Part shown: positions 9,102 through 16,776 of the stretch, one piece after another
Numbering within the stretch: the stretch's first letter is position 1
Layout of the letters: every line of letters begins with the position of its first letter
From: JABCYV01 sp963729325
Lineage (GTDB): Bacteria > Acidobacteriota > Terriglobia > Terriglobales > Acidobacteriaceae
Length of the DNA stretch: 64,000 nucleotides
Direction: 5' to 3'
NCBI GenBank assembly: GCA_963729325.1
Contig: CAVSNS010000049.1
Coordinates: 1-64,000 of the forward strand
The notes under the pieces: model-generated
Databases searched by the model: none
What the model was told of the DNA's origin: nothing
Seen by the model: the letters and a program-made list of their open reading frames with translations, nothing else
Position numbers and translations under genes: made by a program

Positions 9102-10967
9102 GTGTCTTTGGCTTCCCGCAAGTTTGGCGAATTCGAGCTGGATGGTGCCCGGTTTGAGCTGCGCCGCAATGGACGGTCCCTGAAGCTCGAACGGATGCCC
9201 ATGGAGTTACTCATCCTGCTGGCGGAGAAGGATGGCAACGTAGTCAGCAGGCAGGAAATCATCGAGCGCCTCTGGGGCAAATATGTTTTTGTGGATACCG
9301 AGCACGGCATCAACACGGCGATTCGAAAGATTCGCAGCGCGCTTCGGGAAGACGCAGAACGGCCGCGTTTTGTGCAGACGGTTCTGGGAAAAGGCTACCG
9401 CCTTGTCGCCGAAGCCAAGAATGGCAACGCCGCGGTAGAGCCGACTGCCGACCTAAAGAGCGCGGAGCCAACCGAAGCTGCTCCTGCAAAAAGTAATTCC
9501 CGATGGCTGGTAGCGGCCGTGGCGATTGCCCTGTGCTTGATTGCCGGGGCGGTGTGGGCCCTCGAAGTGGGAGGAATTAGCCAGCGCATTTTTGCGCTGA
9601 ATCGAATCGGCCCCATCCAGTCCATTGCAGTGCTTCCACTAGCGAATCTTTCCGGCGATCCCACCCAGGATTATTACGCCGACGGAATTACGGACGAACT
9701 GATCACCGCACTTGCCCAGAACCGCTCTCTGCGGCTGGTTTCGCGGACTTCTGCAATGCAATACAAAGGAGTCAACCGGCCCTTGCGGGACATTGCGCGG
9801 AAGCTCGGAGTTGACGGTATTCTTGAAGGATCAGTGAATCGCTCGGGGAACCATGTGCATGTAAACCTGCAACTGATCTACGCGCCTACCGACACGCACA
9901 TCTGGGCACAGAGCTATGATCGCGACCTGGACGGCGCGCTGTTATTGCCGCAGCAGCTCTCGCAGACAATTGCGAGTGAAGTGAAGGTTGCTTCTGCTCC
10001 TAGCAGAGCGAAACGCTACATCAGTCCTGAAGCGCATGATGCTTACCTGCAAGGTCGTTACTACTGGTTCGGTAGCAATTACGAACGAAGCAAAGAATAC
10101 TTCGAAAAAGCCATACAGCTGCAGCCTGACTACGCACTCGCGTGGGATGGCTTGGGTGACAGTTATGGGGCCAGCGCGGTAGCGGGCCAGGTTCTTCCGC
10201 AGGAGGCCTGGTCAAAAGGGCACGCGGCCACCCTCAAAGCGCTGGAGTTAGATGACTCGCTTCCTGAAGCCCACAACTCGATGGCAGCTTTTTATTTTTT
10301 TAATCGCTGGGACTGGCATAAGGCCGAGGCGGAGTCGCTGCGCGCCATCGAACTGGACCCAAACTATGCCGAGGCCCACCATATTCATTCCTACATCCTT
10401 TCGGCGATGAATCGGGACTATGAATCAGTCCAGGAACAAGAGCGCTCCACCGAGCTCGATCCTTTTGCCAGGCCGGAGGCACTCGGGACTGCCTATCTTC
10501 GTGCACGGCAGTACGATGCGGCCATCAATGAGTTACGCGTGCGTGCAGAAATCCAGCGCCAAGACCCTTATATTCAATTTCTTCTTTTTGAGGCTTATAG
10601 GTTCAAAGGCATGAAGACAGAGGCTGGGCAGCGCGCGGAACAGGTATTTCTCCTGGCGGGCGATAAGCAGTCGGCTGAGACCTTTCGGCGTGCGTGGGAG
10701 CGAGCGGGCGAGGCGGCAGTAGGAGAGCTCTTTCTAAAACAAGACCAGCACCGAGCCCGCAAGCAGTACCTCTCTCCGATTCATCTGGCGTATGACTATG
10801 CCCTGCTCGGACGCAAGGAAGAGACGTTGCGTGCGTTGGAAGATTGTTTTCGGGAACGTGCTCCATTGCTAGTGTTCTTGCAGAAGTGGCGGGTCTTCGA
10901 CTTCCTGCATTCGGACGAGCGCTATCGCGCCCTGGTCCATAACATAGGGCTGCCGCCAGCGTATTGA
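9102..10967 (+). CDS. CadC-like regulator: winged helix, membrane segment, TolB-like domain, TPR repeats
   Basis: A 621-residue protein starting at GTG 9102 with GTGAGG five bases upstream. Residues about 5-105 form an OmpR-type winged-helix DNA-binding domain (F-G-E-F-E-L-D-G to V-L-G-K-G-Y-R-L-V). A single transmembrane helix lies near 137-158. Next comes a periplasmic TolB-N/FlgO-like module (S-I-A-V-L-P-L-A-N-L-S-G-D through H-I-W-A-Q-S-Y-D-R-D-L). The C-terminal half is a run of tetratricopeptide repeats with A-x-A-W-x-x-L-G-x-x-Y and related signatures. This is a one-component membrane-bound transcription regulator of the ToxR/CadC type. Ligand and targets are unknown; the divergent exported-protein gene at 8287-8913 is the nearest candidate target. 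Confidence 0.85.
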   Translation: MSLASRKFGEFELDGARFELRRNGRSLKLERMPMELLILLAEKDGNVVSRQEIIERLWGKYVFVDTEHGINTAIRKIRSALREDAERPRFVQTVLGKGYRLVAEAKNGNAAVEPTADLKSAEPTEAAPAKSNSRWLVAAVAIALCLIAGAVWALEVGGISQRIFALNRIGPIQSIAVLPLANLSGDPTQDYYADGITDELITALAQNRSLRLVSRTSAMQYKGVNRPLRDIARKLGVDGILEGSVNRSGNHVHVNLQLIYAPTDTHIWAQSYDRDLDGALLLPQQLSQTIASEVKVASAPSRAKRYISPEAHDAYLQGRYYWFGSNYERSKEYFEKAIQLQPDYALAWDGLGDSYGASAVAGQVLPQEAWSKGHAATLKALELDDSLPEAHNSMAAFYFFNRWDWHKAEAESLRAIELDPNYAEAHHIHSYILSAMNRDYESVQEQERSTELDPFARPEALGTAYLRARQYDAAINELRVRAEIQRQDPYIQFLLFEAYRFKGMKTEAGQRAEQVFLLAGDKQSAETFRRAWERAGEAAVGELFLKQDQHRARKQYLSPIHLAYDYALLGRKEETLRALEDCFRERAPLLVFLQKWRVFDFLHSDERYRALVHNIGLPPAY

Positions 10968-11033
10968 CTCGGTGCTGGGAGTTCGTTTCTCCGCGATTAC
11001 CCGTATAACCGTCCCAGCTCAACCAAGCGACGT

Positions 11034-11061
11034 GGGACAGGCACGGTCGCTCGGTTATAAT
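11034..11061 (+). promoter_or_regulatory. Possible sigma-70 promoter of ilvE
   Basis: A perfect TATAAT lies at 11056-11061, 24 bases before the start codon. A weak -35 (GGGACA, 11034-11039) is 16 bases upstream. The -35 overlaps one arm of a small inverted repeat (GTCCCA 11011-11016, TGGGAC 11033-11038) that could be a regulator site. Confidence 0.45.
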
Positions 11062-11084
11062 CCTTCTAGTGTGTAGGAGTGTCC

Positions 11085-12029
11085 ATGGCGATTCAGAAAA
11101 CCGAGAAAATCTGGCACAACGGCAAACTCATTCCCTGGGATGACGCCCAACTGCACGTGATGTCGCACGTGGTGAACTACGGCTCGTCGGTGTTTGAGGG
11201 GGTTCGCTGCTATCAGCTTCCAACTGGACCGGTCATCTTCCGTGCGCCAGAGCACATGCAGCGGCTGCTGGATTCGGCCAAGATTTATCGCATCGACGTG
11301 GACTTCACGGCCGATGACCTGGTCTCGGGTATGGTGGCCTTGGTGAAGAATAACGGGGTCTGGCCGTGCTACATCCGCCCCATCGTACTGCGCGGTTACG
11401 GCGAGGCTGGGGTCAATCCTTTCAACTCGCCGACCGAGGTCTACATCTGCAATTATCCTTGGGGCAAGTATCTCGGAACAGGAGGCGAAGGTGTCGACGT
11501 CTGCGTTTCTTCCTGGACGCGAATCGCCCCCAATACGCTTCCGGCGATGTCCAAGTCGGGTGCGAATTACATGAATTCGCAGCTCATCAAGATGGAAGCC
11601 ATCGTCAACGGCTACGTGGAAGGCATTGCGCTGGATACGAACGGCTACGTGAGCGAAGGCTCCGGGGAAAACATTTTCGTGGTCCGCAACGGCACGCTCA
11701 TCACGGCGCCGCTAGGGAATTCGGTTCTGCCCGGCATTACGCGAGACTCGGTAATGCGGATCGCCCGTGAACTTGGGATCCCCACCGTCGAGCAGGGCAT
11801 TCCCCGCGAACTGCTCTACATTGCTGAGGAAGTCTTCTTCAGTGGCACCGCGGCGGAAGTCACCCCCATCCGTTCGGTGGATAAGATCAGCGTGGGCAAA
11901 GGCGTCATCGGGCCGATTACCAAGGCAATCCAGAAAGAGTTCTACGCGATTATCCGCGGTGAGAAGGCCGACCGCTTCAACTGGTTGACGCCAGTGCCGG
12001 TGGGCAGTAAGCAGCCGGTAGGAGTGTAG
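11085..12029 (+). CDS. ilvE: Branched-chain amino acid aminotransferase
   Basis: A 314-residue fold-type IV PLP enzyme that makes or degrades leucine, isoleucine and valine by transamination with glutamate. The start chosen is ATG 11085 with AGGAG upstream; an in-frame GTG at 11079 is less likely. Motifs: W-H-N-G-K-L-I-P-W at the N-terminus, Y-G-S-S-V-F-E-G-V-R, the PLP lysine probably K157 in P-A-M-S-K-S-G-A-N-Y, and I-A-L-D-T-N-G-Y-V-S-E-G-S-G-E-N-I-F. The length is normal for the family. It stands alone, with its own promoter candidate and a terminator at 12062-12086. Confidence 0.95.
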   Translation: MAIQKTEKIWHNGKLIPWDDAQLHVMSHVVNYGSSVFEGVRCYQLPTGPVIFRAPEHMQRLLDSAKIYRIDVDFTADDLVSGMVALVKNNGVWPCYIRPIVLRGYGEAGVNPFNSPTEVYICNYPWGKYLGTGGEGVDVCVSSWTRIAPNTLPAMSKSGANYMNSQLIKMEAIVNGYVEGIALDTNGYVSEGSGENIFVVRNGTLITAPLGNSVLPGITRDSVMRIARELGIPTVEQGIPRELLYIAEEVFFSGTAAEVTPIRSVDKISVGKGVIGPITKAIQKEFYAIIRGEKADRFNWLTPVPVGSKQPVGV

Positions 12030-12061
12030 ATCGCCCCACGTACGAGCTGTGTGAAGCATCA

Positions 12062-12086
12062 GCCGCCCCTCACGGGCGGCTTTCTT
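12062..12086 (+). terminator. Rho-independent terminator of ilvE
   Basis: GCCGCCC (12062-12068) and GGGCGGC (12074-12080) form a 7-bp GC stem with a 5-base loop, followed by TTTCTT. Confidence 0.85.
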
Positions 12087-12116
12087 ATGTGAGCGCAAAA
12101 AATCGGTACAGAACCT

Positions 12117-12512
12117 TTAGTTTCCGCACCAGACCAACTTGACCGGGTATTTTCTGAAAGAGCGGTCTGAAGTGAGAATTACCATATCCTCGACCAAGGC
12201 CTGGGCGATGAGCATCCGGTCGAAGGGGTCCTTGTGATGTGCCGGGAGATCATAAACTTTGGCCGCATGAGTGTGAGTGACGGAAAGCGCCCGAAGACTT
12301 TGCTTGGCCATGAATCGCGGCACGTCATGTGACGGAGGTCCGGCGAAATTCAGTTTCCCCACGCGCATCTTGATGCTTATTTCCCACGACGTGACAGCCG
12401 AGAGGTAGATTTCCTCTTCTCCGCGTTCCAATATCTGGCGGCCCTCGTCGGCAATGAGTTCCGGTGATTGCAGACTCCACAGCCAGACGGCGGTATCCAG
12501 CAGGTACTTCAT
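12117..12512 (-). CDS. PIN-domain toxin (VapC family)
   Basis: A 131-residue PIN-domain ribonuclease, toxin of a type II module. Acidic residues: D6 in L-L-D-T-A-V-W-L-W, E45 in S-W-E-I-S-I-K, and the D-P-F-D-R-M-L-I-A-Q-A and L-T-S-D-R-S-F motifs. These belong to the PIN subgroup with T-A-V-W-L-W starts. The start ATG overlaps the antitoxin stop by four bases (ATGA, 12509-12512), so the two are translationally coupled. Expected to cleave RNA with Mg2+ when not held by the antitoxin; the RNA target is unknown. Confidence 0.9.
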   Translation of the reverse strand: MKYLLDTAVWLWSLQSPELIADEGRQILERGEEEIYLSAVTSWEISIKMRVGKLNFAGPPSHDVPRFMAKQSLRALSVTHTHAAKVYDLPAHHKDPFDRMLIAQALVEDMVILTSDRSFRKYPVKLVWCGN

Positions 12513-12775
12513 TTACGTTTCCGGCGCTGGAGCTTCGGGATTTTGCCTCCATAAAACGCTTTCAGCAAATCATCCGGCAAGGGCGCATCGAAATCGTCAG
12601 CGATCCATATTTCCCCGCGCGCGAAGCCGAGTGGGCGCACGCTTTTCTTATTCTCTACTGCCACTAGACGTGCCACCGGCACTCCCGCTCGCGCGATCGT
12701 TACCTCCTCTCCCTCCGCCACTTTTTGCAGAAGACGCGAGAGATGAGTCTTTGCCTGATGAATGTTCACTTCCAT
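12509..12775 (-). CDS. Phd/YefM-family antitoxin
   Basis: An 88-residue antitoxin. The N-terminal domain (M-E-V-N-I-H-Q-A-K-T-H-L-S-R-L-L through V-T-I-A-R-A-G-V-P-V-A-R-L-V) is the Phd/YefM DNA-binding fold. The C-terminal tail (D-D-F-D-A-P-L-P-D-D-L-L-K-A-F) is the toxin-wrapping part. The start chosen is ATG 12775 because a promoter -10 ends seven bases before it; an in-frame TTG at 12784 would lie inside that -10. There is no Shine-Dalgarno site, so translation is probably leaderless. Confidence 0.85.
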   Translation of the reverse strand: MEVNIHQAKTHLSRLLQKVAEGEEVTIARAGVPVARLVAVENKKSVRPLGFARGEIWIADDFDAPLPDDLLKAFYGGKIPKLQRRKRK

Positions 12776-12782
12776 GGGACTC

Positions 12783-12812
12783 AATCTAGACTAAGTCTGT
12801 GGACTAAGTCAA
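12783..12812 (-). promoter_or_regulatory. Promoter and operator of the first antitoxin-toxin module
   Basis: On the minus strand: -35 TTGACT (12812-12807), an 18-base spacer, and -10 TAGATT (12788-12783), ending seven bases before the antitoxin ATG. Two copies of near-palindromic GACTTAGTC (12810-12802 and 12797-12789) with a 13-base period fill the spacer and overlap the -35. They suit binding by the antitoxin. Confidence 0.65.
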
Positions 12813-13021
12813 CTATAAGGCCCGACCGCCTTCCGGGACGTTGCGAGCGGGGCACAAATCTCGATCGTCAAGCGCTCGCAAGAACTACACTCCCATTGAA
12901 AATCTGATTGGGTTCCGCCGCCTAAAGGCTAGTCCAACCACGTGCCGCGCCGTTACTTAGGTCATCTTGGGCGCGGTGACTTTTCGGTTCATCATATGAA
13001 AGTCCCTAGGGGAAGTGTCGA

Positions 13022-14147
13022 ATGAACATTGATGATTTACTGCGCATCGCCATGGAGCGCCGGGCTTCCGACTTGCACTTGAAGGTCGGCAACTATCCGC
13101 ACCTGCGCATCGATGGCGAACTGGTTCCGCTCACCGACCAACCCCGTATCAGCGCTGAGGACATGCTGACCATGGCTTTCAGCATGATGTCGGCGCGGCA
13201 GAAGCAGAAGTTCAAAGAAACCACCGAAATTGATATGGCCTACGGCGTAGCCGGACTGGGCCGCTTCCGTGTGAACGTCTTCCAGCAACGTGGCAACGTA
13301 GGACTGGTGCTGCGCGTCATTCCCACTAAGATTCGCGCGCTTGATGAACTCTATCTGCCCAAAATCGTGGAGCAGGTTTGCGATATGCCGCGCGGTCTGA
13401 TTCTGGTGACCGGCGTCACCGGTTCCGGTAAATCAACCACGCTAGCCGCCATGGTGGACCGAATCAACTCCACCCGCGCCGAACACATCATCACTATCGA
13501 AGACCCAATCGAATTCCTGCACCGCGACAAAAAAGGCTACGTGAACCAGCGCGAAGTGGAGGTCGACACACCTTCCTTCGGAGCGGCATTGCGTGCTTCT
13601 CTGCGTCAGGATCCGGACGTGATCCTGGTCGGCGAAATGCGAGATCTGGAAACCATCGGCACGGCGCTACATGCCGCTGAAACTGGGCACATGGTTTTTT
13701 CTACCCTGCATACTCTTCGACGCGGTAGAAACCATTAACCGTATCATCGCGATCTTCCCTCCTCCGGAGCAGAAGCAGATTCGTCTGCAGCTCGCAGCCG
13801 TGCTGCGGGCCGTCATCAGCCAACGCCTGGTGAAACGATGTGACGGCGACGGCCGCGTGCCGGCCGTGGAAGTGATGATCAACACCGCGTATATCCGGGA
13901 ATGCATTCTGGTGCCAGAAAAAACACGGGCTGTCCGCGACGCCATTTCCGCAGGTACTTCGCAGTACGGCATGCAGACCTTCGACCAGTCGCTATGGGAT
14001 TTATTCCAGGCCGGCTTGATCAATTACGAAACCGCTCTGGAAAATGCGTCCAATGCCGATGACTTCAAGCTGCGCATGCAGGGCATTTCTTCGACCAGCG
14101 ATCTTTCGCGGAATGCCATGCAACAGGCGGGCTTCGGCGGCCGCTGA
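13022..14147 (+). CDS. pilT: Twitching motility ATPase PilT, frameshifted near 13710
   Basis: A hexameric retraction ATPase of type IV pili, about 374 residues when corrected. The first frame runs from ATG 13022 (AGGGGAAG upstream) through Walker A G-V-T-G-S-G-K-S-T (131-139), the Asp box I-I-T-I-E-D-P-I-E-F, Walker B V-I-L-V-G-E-M-R-D and the His box T-G-H-M-V-F-S-T-L-H-T. Then at C-T-C-T-T-C-G (about 13710) one extra base moves the rest (D-A-V-E-T-I-N-R-I-I to F-G-G-R) into another frame. The span is 3n+1 bases. All functional motifs are intact, so the break is more likely a sequence error than decay. The MglA-type GTPase at 4470 could be a regulatory partner. No other pil genes are in the window. 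Confidence 0.9.
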
Positions 14148-14165
14148 GATCTTATCCTTGAAAGT

Positions 14166-14192
14166 GAAATGGCGCGCCGGGCGCGCCATTTC
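14166..14192. terminator. Perfect palindrome after pilT, probable bidirectional terminator
   Basis: A 13-base arm beginning GAAATGGCGC (14166-14178) is the exact complement of 14180-14192 around one central base. It lies between the converging pilT and STAS genes. The A/T ends of the stem give short T runs in both directions. Confidence 0.75.
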
Positions 14193-14222
14193 TATGTTCA
14201 ATTGTTGGCGACCGGTGTGTAA

Positions 14223-14606
14223 TCAGGCGCTAAGCAAGGCGCGATCCACGCTGTGATGCTGTCTGCAATCCCTGGTACCCAATACTTGTAGAGCATCGTG
14301 GAGCGAGGAAATGTTGAATACACGATCCAGCCGCGTGCGTTCCAGCACTTCGCGGACGAAATTCGAGGGATTCACGAGTTTTAGTTGGATGGCGTGGCTC
14401 CGCGTCCAGTGATGCAGAGACAACAACGCCGTCAGTCCGCCCGCATCCAGCGACTCTACTTCTGACAAGTCCAACACGACAATGCGGGTGTCTGTTTCGG
14501 ACACGACTGCATTCCTCAGGGTGCGGATTCCTTCGCCGCGAACGATTCTTCCGTTGCATCTCACCACTGCTACATCGCCCATTTTTTCCGTATCGATGGT
14601 AAGCAT
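14223..14606 (-). CDS. STAS-domain anti-anti-sigma factor-like protein
   Basis: A 127-residue STAS-domain protein of the SpoIIAA/RsbV class. The start chosen is ATG 14606 with GAGGGAG seven bases upstream. The fold signature is D-V-A-V-V-R-C-N-G-R-I-V then V-V-L-D-L-S-E-V-E-S-L-D-A-G-G-L-T-A-L-L. At the position where family members carry the phosphorylated Ser/Thr (D-S-x-G-L) there is alanine (D-A-G-G-L), so normal control by an RsbW-type kinase would not work; it may be constitutively active or have another partner. No sigma factor or anti-sigma kinase gene is adjacent. Confidence 0.8.
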   Translation of the reverse strand: MLTIDTEKMGDVAVVRCNGRIVRGEGIRTLRNAVVSETDTRIVVLDLSEVESLDAGGLTALLSLHHWTRSHAIQLKLVNPSNFVREVLERTRLDRVFNISSLHDALQVLGTRDCRQHHSVDRALLSA

Positions 14607-14700
14607 GACTGACTCCCTCGCTCTCTGGTATCTACGCAAATAGACGGGGGAAAGTTTCCAATGTCATCAGAAAGAATGTAAATAGATGTAAACAAACGTT

Positions 14701-15255
14701 ATGAGAAGTTACCCCAAGAGCTCATTGTGGGATAAGGTTTACCAAGTCATGTCTTTTCCTCGTCCGAAAAAGACCGACTCGGAAGATGAGCTTTACGAAT
14801 ACGCTGTGGGAGCGCTGGCGCGCCGCATGCGTTCGATCGCCGAACTTAAACGTTTGCTGCGGCCGCGGGTGGAATCCGACACGGAGTATGGCCGGACGCT
14901 AGTCGAACTGGTGATCCGGCGTCTCAAGGACCAGGGCTACCTCAACGACGCAAAATACGCCGCCGCATATTCTTCCTTCCGCCGGGACAATGAGAAATTC
15001 GGACGCAGACGTGTGGTGACCGATCTGAAGGTCAAGGGAGTCCACGGCGAAGTGATCGAGAAGGCAGTGGCCTCCGTCTACGATGAAGTGAATGAAGAGA
15101 AGCAAGCTCGCGAATATTTGCGCCGCAAGCGGTTGCAAAAACCAAAGGATCGCAAACAAGCCGCCCGGGTCTTCCGTCAGCTCGCCCGTGCCGGATTCGG
15201 CTCGAAGACAATTTTCGCCATTCTCAAAAAATGGGACGTGGATGACGAAACCTGA
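14701..15255 (+). CDS. recX: RecX-family regulator of recombinase RecA
   Basis: A 184-residue, basic, helical protein. RecX blocks or trims RecA filaments. Family features: a repeated three-helix pattern, with Y-E-Y-A-V-G-A-L-A-R-R-M-R-S-I-A-E-L-K-R-L-L near the N-terminus, L-K-D-Q-G-Y-L-N-D-A-K-Y-A in the middle, and A-R-A-G-F-G-S-K-T-I-F-A-I-L at the end. The start is uncertain: ATG 14701 and ATG 14749 (M-S-F-P-R-P-K-K) are both possible and neither has a clear ribosome site. The conserved part begins after 14749. recA is not next to it. Confidence 0.85.
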   Translation: MRSYPKSSLWDKVYQVMSFPRPKKTDSEDELYEYAVGALARRMRSIAELKRLLRPRVESDTEYGRTLVELVIRRLKDQGYLNDAKYAAAYSSFRRDNEKFGRRRVVTDLKVKGVHGEVIEKAVASVYDEVNEEKQAREYLRRKRLQKPKDRKQAARVFRQLARAGFGSKTIFAILKKWDVDDET

Positions 15256-15295
15256 GTGCCCTGGAGGGGGAGTTGGAATGAGAAGCGCCGACCTA

Positions 15296-15380
15296 ATCAA
15301 CCACGAAGGACACAAAGTATCACGAAGGAAACACTCAGGACGAACGCCTTCGTGTGACTTCGTGTTCCTTGGTTGTTGAT
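15296..15380. repeat. Dispersed palindromic repeat (ACCACGAAGG family), copy 1
   Basis: A large imperfect inverted repeat. The left arm begins ATCAACCACGAAGGACAC and the right arm ends TTGGTTGTTGAT. Related copies are at 46329-46407 and 62622-62692. No coding role seen. Confidence 0.8.
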
Positions 15381-15476
15381 GCGTTTAGGAAGAATTTCGC
15401 CTGACTGAAGCGGGTTGCGTTTCCCCTCCAAATGCTGGATACTCCACGAATCCTTTCAATCTAGTCTGGAGGCAAC

Positions 15477-15788
15477 ATGAGATCCAAGTGGGCGACAATT
15501 CTGGCGGCACTGGCACTCAGCTCGGCGACGGTCGTGTGCGCTCAAGACGTGGCATCCGACGTCGACAAGGCGGCGAAAGACACTGGCCACGCCACGAAGA
15601 AAGCAGCCGGCAAAACTGCGAAAGGCACCGAGAAAGCTGCTGATAAAACTGCGGACGTAACCAAAGACGCGGCAAAGGACACCAGTCACGCGGCCAAGAA
15701 GACAGGGCACGGCGTCACCAAGGGCGTGAAGGGCGTCGGTCACGGAGTTAAAAAAGGCGCTGACAAGACCGCGGACGCAGTGAAGTAA
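15477..15788 (+). CDS. Small exported lysine/alanine-rich repeat protein
   Basis: A 103-residue protein. ATG 15477 has a GGAGG site. A signal peptide (about 1-22, ending V-C-A before Gln) is followed by a highly repetitive, basic mature part made of units such as K-A-A-K-D-T-G-H-A-T-K-K-A and H-G-V-T-K-G-V-K-G-V. It looks like the LEA-like or histone-like low-complexity proteins common in Acidobacteria. It could bind nucleic acid or polyanions, or protect against desiccation, but no function can be shown. Confidence 0.7.
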   Translation: MRSKWATILAALALSSATVVCAQDVASDVDKAAKDTGHATKKAAGKTAKGTEKAADKTADVTKDAAKDTSHAAKKTGHGVTKGVKGVGHGVKKGADKTADAVK

Positions 15789-15815
15789 TTCGCGCGGTCG
15801 CGATAGTCCGGGCGT

Positions 15816-16652
15816 TCAGCTTTCGATCCGGGTGCGGAGCAAGTCCTCGACGTCACCGATCTTGTCTCCGATCAGGTTGATCTTGTGCGCGAGGCCCTGG
15901 ATCTCGGTTTCCGCACGGCGATTGACCTGGTAGTCGAGTTCGCCGCGCAACCGGTCCTTTTTATCCTGCCGGTTCTGGCTCATCATGATGATGGGCGCCT
16001 GAATCGCTGCCAGCATGGAGAGAAACAGATTGAGAAGGATGAAGGGATAGGGATCCCACGCGCGCGCGGCCAACCCTACGTTGATGGAGGCGTACGCAAT
16101 CAGGACGATCAGGAACGAAGTGATAAATATCCACGAGCCCCCGAAACTTGCGACGCGGTCTGCAACACGTTCGCCGAGCGTCTCTTTCTCATCGATGACT
16201 TCGTTTGGGTTGCGGGCAGCGCGCACCCGGACCAGTTTCTGTGAGGCGTGAAACTGGCGTCCGAGCACGGCCAGCATATCCATTCCGGCCATGGGCTTAC
16301 GCTGCAGCAGGACCGCAATATCATTGCGGTCCACTTCGAGACAAACCGTCTCCTGGAGAGCAATCGCGCTCGACTGATGGACGGTTTCCTCCAGCATGGA
16401 AGCAAAACCGAAGAACTCTCCCTCCGAGGGCTCATCGACCACGACTTCCTGGTGATCCTCGTCGACGGTTGTTACCCGAACTGTCCCCGAAACCACGACG
16501 TAAGCCTGGCCACCCGGATCGCCCATTTTGTAGATTCGCTGCCGGGCAGCGAACTGCTTGACTTCGACCTGGCTGGCCAAAACGCAGGCTTCGTCGTCGT
16601 CGAGTAAGGCGAAGAGCGGAACCTGTCTCAGAACTTCTGGATCGCAAGCCAT
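15816..16652 (-). CDS. Cyclic-nucleotide-binding-like domain plus DUF1003 membrane protein
   Basis: A 278-residue protein. The start chosen is ATG 16652 after a G-rich site; an upstream frame to 16805 is probably not translated. Residues about 10-125 form a CRP/cNMP-binding beta roll (V-P-L-F-A-L-L-D-D-D-E, G-D-P-G-G-Q-A-Y-V-V-V-S-G-T-V-R-V, G-E-F-F-G-F-A-S-M-L). The second half is a DUF1003 region with two transmembrane helices (W-I-F-I-T-S-F-L-I-V-L-I-A-Y-A, F-I-L-L-N-L-F-L-S-M-L-A-A-I-Q-A-P-I-I-M-M-S-Q-N-R) and a charged coiled tail. There is no DNA-binding domain, so it is not a transcription factor. It probably senses a ligand at the membrane; no partner is evident. Confidence 0.8.
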   Translation of the reverse strand: MACDPEVLRQVPLFALLDDDEACVLASQVEVKQFAARQRIYKMGDPGGQAYVVVSGTVRVTTVDEDHQEVVVDEPSEGEFFGFASMLEETVHQSSAIALQETVCLEVDRNDIAVLLQRKPMAGMDMLAVLGRQFHASQKLVRVRAARNPNEVIDEKETLGERVADRVASFGGSWIFITSFLIVLIAYASINVGLAARAWDPYPFILLNLFLSMLAAIQAPIIMMSQNRQDKKDRLRGELDYQVNRRAETEIQGLAHKINLIGDKIGDVEDLLRTRIES

Positions 16653-16776
16653 TGGATACCCCCGTAGGAATCTTCCCTCAAACGCACTGATGAGGATTAC
16701 ATACCTAATTTGAATGAAGCAATCAGCAGTACTCATTGTGGTTATGGTTTGCCTTTCATTTAGAATTGAAGCTTCG

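Noticed and set aside
11011..11038. T-box or attenuator ahead of ilvE
   Set aside because: Only a 6-bp inverted repeat is present; no T-box core motif or leader peptide is visible.
16714..16776. Apparent signal peptide at the start of alaS
   Set aside because: AlaRS is cytoplasmic; the conserved protein begins at ATG 16777, so the hydrophobic extension is untranslated upstream DNA.
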